Positions 6,850 to 8,159 of a DNA stretch of 8,159 nt are shown here, one piece after another. This stretch comes from Ghiorsea sp. GTDB taxonomy: Bacteria; Pseudomonadota; Zetaproteobacteria; Mariprofundales; Mariprofundaceae. The first letter of the stretch is position 1. Each line of letters opens with the position of its first letter. The notes under the pieces were generated by a model. The model was not told where the DNA came from. It searched no databases and saw only the letters and a list, made by a program, of their open reading frames with translations. The translations under genes were made by a program, and so were the position numbers. Where the stretch lies: the NCBI GenBank assembly GCA_027019685.1, contig JALUWH010000232.1, forward strand, positions 1 through 8,159. Reading direction: 5' to 3'.

Positions 6850-6940
6850 CAGACCCTCCTCAATCAAGGATAACTAACCTAACTGAAAACAGTTGTTTTG
6901 GACACTTGTTCAACTAGACTTTAAGAGCACTATATACAGG
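6850..6940 (-). promoter_or_regulatory. Leader region of pyruvate kinase with its ribosome binding site
   Basis: This 91-base gap between the histidine kinase stop and the pyk ATG contains the strong AGGAGG at 6860-6855 that fixes the pyk start. A promoter for pyk would be expected here, but I see only weak candidates: TATAGT at 6934-6929 without a convincing -35, and TTGAAC at 6913-6908 without a -10. A 5-bp inverted repeat at 6881-6894 is too weak to call a terminator. The ribosome site is well supported; the rest is undecided. Confidence 0.5.
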
Positions 6941-8158
6941 TTAAATCGCTTCACCTAAATGAGTTGTGTCATTCTCTCCTTGGTGTAGTGGCATACACAA
7001 TAAAAAGGTACAGCCTGACTTGCAAGAATCATCCAAAGTAATAAAACCATCGTGTTCTTTCGCAATGCCATACGCAGCAGAAAGCCCCAAACCTGTGCCT
7101 TCTCCTACACCCTTAGTCGTAAAGAAAGGTTCAAAAATAGAATCTTTAATATCTTGAGGGACATTAGGCCCATTATCCATAATACGTACACAAGCATGGG
7201 TTTCAGTTGTATTACTCTTATGCTTCACTGCAACATCGGCATGCATTATTTCAACATTTATCACTATTTCTGGTGAAGCAACCTGTGCAACAGCATCTTT
7301 AGCATTGCATAAAACCTGCATCACAGCATCACTTAATGCAGTTGCATCACCCATAATCATCACATCATCTTTACATGCTTGAAATTGGCAACGTATGCCC
7401 TTTTCTTTGTTAAATACTGCTACACTCGCTGCAACAAGTTGATTTAAATGAATATGAACATGCATATGCCCTTGCTGTTCATGACCCACATAAACCAACA
7501 TTTGCTGTACCATAGCTGCCGCCCTATCACCCAGCTCTTCAATAGTCTCCAGCTTATCTTTTAAATCTTGATCCTGTTCTTTCAATTTAATCAAAAATGC
7601 ATTGCCCATAATGCCCGTTAGAATATTATTAAACTCGTGTGCTATACCACCAACTGCTGTGGCAAGCGATTTCATTTTCGCTTCTTGAATTTCTTTTTCA
7701 TGCAATTTTTGACTTAAGGTTTCATCATTTTGTAATACCACATAATGCGTCACCACACCCTTGCTATTTCGTACAGGAGAAACAGATGTACTCACAGGGT
7801 AAAAGCGACCATCTTTCTTTTTATTCACAAGTTTACCTTGCCACGCCTCTCCTCGCTGCAACTTATCCAGTGCTTTTTGAATCTGCTTTTCCGATTGGGT
7901 TGGGCTACTTAACAAATCTAAGGCTGATTGACCAATAGCTTCATGTGCTGCATAACCTGTCAAGGATATAAAGGCAGGGTTCACATATTGAATATGAGCT
8001 TGCATATCAACTATAGCAATCGCTTCTCCTGAGTATTCCACAGCATTGGCAAGCAAACTCAAGTAATTCTGCTTGCACTGTTTTTTTGATATATAAAAGG
8101 CTAGCAGGCATGCTGAAACCAAGATAAGCAACACACCAATATAAAACCATGTATCCTG
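6941..8158 (-). CDS. PAS-domain sensor histidine kinase (N-terminus off window)
   Basis: The reading frame is open to the right edge, leaving 405 visible residues. It begins in a transmembrane helix (visible residues 3-23, Trp-Phe-Tyr-Ile followed by Leu/Val/Ala) ended by Lys-Lys-Gln-Cys-Lys, consistent with a cytoplasmic face. A PAS domain follows at about 35-148 (VNPAFISLTGY, then the PAC-like DGRFYPVSTSVSPV). The DHp helix carries the H-box AHEFNNILT with phospho-accepting His174 (bases 7637-7639). The ATPase domain has the N-box CNAKDAV with Asn285, the G1 box DNGPNV, FEPFFTTKG and the G2 box GEGTGLGLS. The layout is that of HEFNN-type kinases that autophosphorylate and pass phosphate to a response regulator. 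No receiver domain follows and no regulator gene is in the window, so the signal and partner are unknown. A GTG at 8134 would cut the membrane helix and is unlikely to be the start. The G1 box and a His-rich stretch are unusual. Confidence 0.93.
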   Translation of the reverse strand, partial: QDTWFYIGVLLILVSACLLAFYISKKQCKQNYLSLLANAVEYSGEAIAIVDMQAHIQYVNPAFISLTGYAAHEAIGQSALDLLSSPTQSEKQIQKALDKLQRGEAWQGKLVNKKKDGRFYPVSTSVSPVRNSKGVVTHYVVLQNDETLSQKLHEKEIQEAKMKSLATAVGGIAHEFNNILTGIMGNAFLIKLKEQDQDLKDKLETIEELGDRAAAMVQQMLVYVGHEQQGHMHVHIHLNQLVAASVAVFNKEKGIRCQFQACKDDVMIMGDATALSDAVMQVLCNAKDAVAQVASPEIVINVEIMHADVAVKHKSNTTETHACVRIMDNGPNVPQDIKDSIFEPFFTTKGVGEGTGLGLSAAYGIAKEHDGFITLDDSCKSGCTFLLCMPLHQGENDTTHLGEAI

Positions 8159-8159
8159 A

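Noticed and set aside
6850..6867. TTG start for pyruvate kinase at 6867
   Set aside because: The added codons are the Shine-Dalgarno sequence itself; the ATG at 6849 is correctly spaced from it.
6881..6894. Inverted repeat AACTG/CAGTT as a terminator of the histidine kinase
   Set aside because: The stem has only 5 bp, is AT-rich, and has no following T-run.
8132..8134. GTG at 8134 as the histidine kinase start
   Set aside because: It would cut through a transmembrane helix whose first residues are encoded upstream in the same open frame, so the gene continues past the window edge.
1..8159. Mobile elements, CRISPR arrays, RNA genes or defence systems
   Set aside because: I saw no spaced direct repeats, transposase motifs, tRNA-like cloverleafs or unfamiliar gene clusters; nearly every base is accounted for by core genes.

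Overview
The window reads as ordinary chromosomal core sequence from a Gram-negative bacterium, most likely a Pseudomonadota (gamma-like or a relative such as Zetaproteobacteria; the rank is inference). The evidence is a TolB precursor with a Sec signal peptide, an outer-membrane-type FKBP lipoprotein, a SlyX protein with the family's PPHY end, and a PykA-type pyruvate kinase. The DNA looks moderately AT-rich throughout, with even base composition and no sign of recent transfer. I saw no IS element, tRNA, rRNA or CRISPR array, and no long repeat.

All seven genes lie on the minus strand and are transcribed right to left. At the right edge is the C-terminal part of a membrane-anchored PAS sensor histidine kinase (6941-8159), whose N-terminus lies outside the window. 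A 90-base gap follows, then pyruvate kinase (5392-6849) and, 18 bases on, slyX (5173-5373). A 62-base gap carries a near-perfect palindrome, promoter-like hexamers and a hairpin around the guaB ribosome binding site. After it come guaB (3617-5110) and guaA (2042-3613), only 3 bases apart. An FKBP peptidyl-prolyl isomerase lipoprotein (1295-2008) starts 33 bases after guaA. A 12-bp-stem hairpin separates it from tolB (1-1238), which runs off the left edge about 20 codons short of its expected end.

GuaB and GuaA perform the two steps from IMP to GMP and form a clear operon. The FKBP gene is close enough to be read from the same transcript. It and TolB act in the periplasm or envelope, so the left third is an envelope-biogenesis block placed after a purine operon. 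Pyruvate kinase and SlyX probably share a transcript. The histidine kinase has no response regulator in view.

I found no convincing undescribed system. The points most worth a second look are the compact guaB leader, the promoter-like sequence overlapping the tolB start, the absence of tolA upstream of tolB, a Lys in pyruvate kinase that predicts K+-independence, and two oddities in the histidine kinase.
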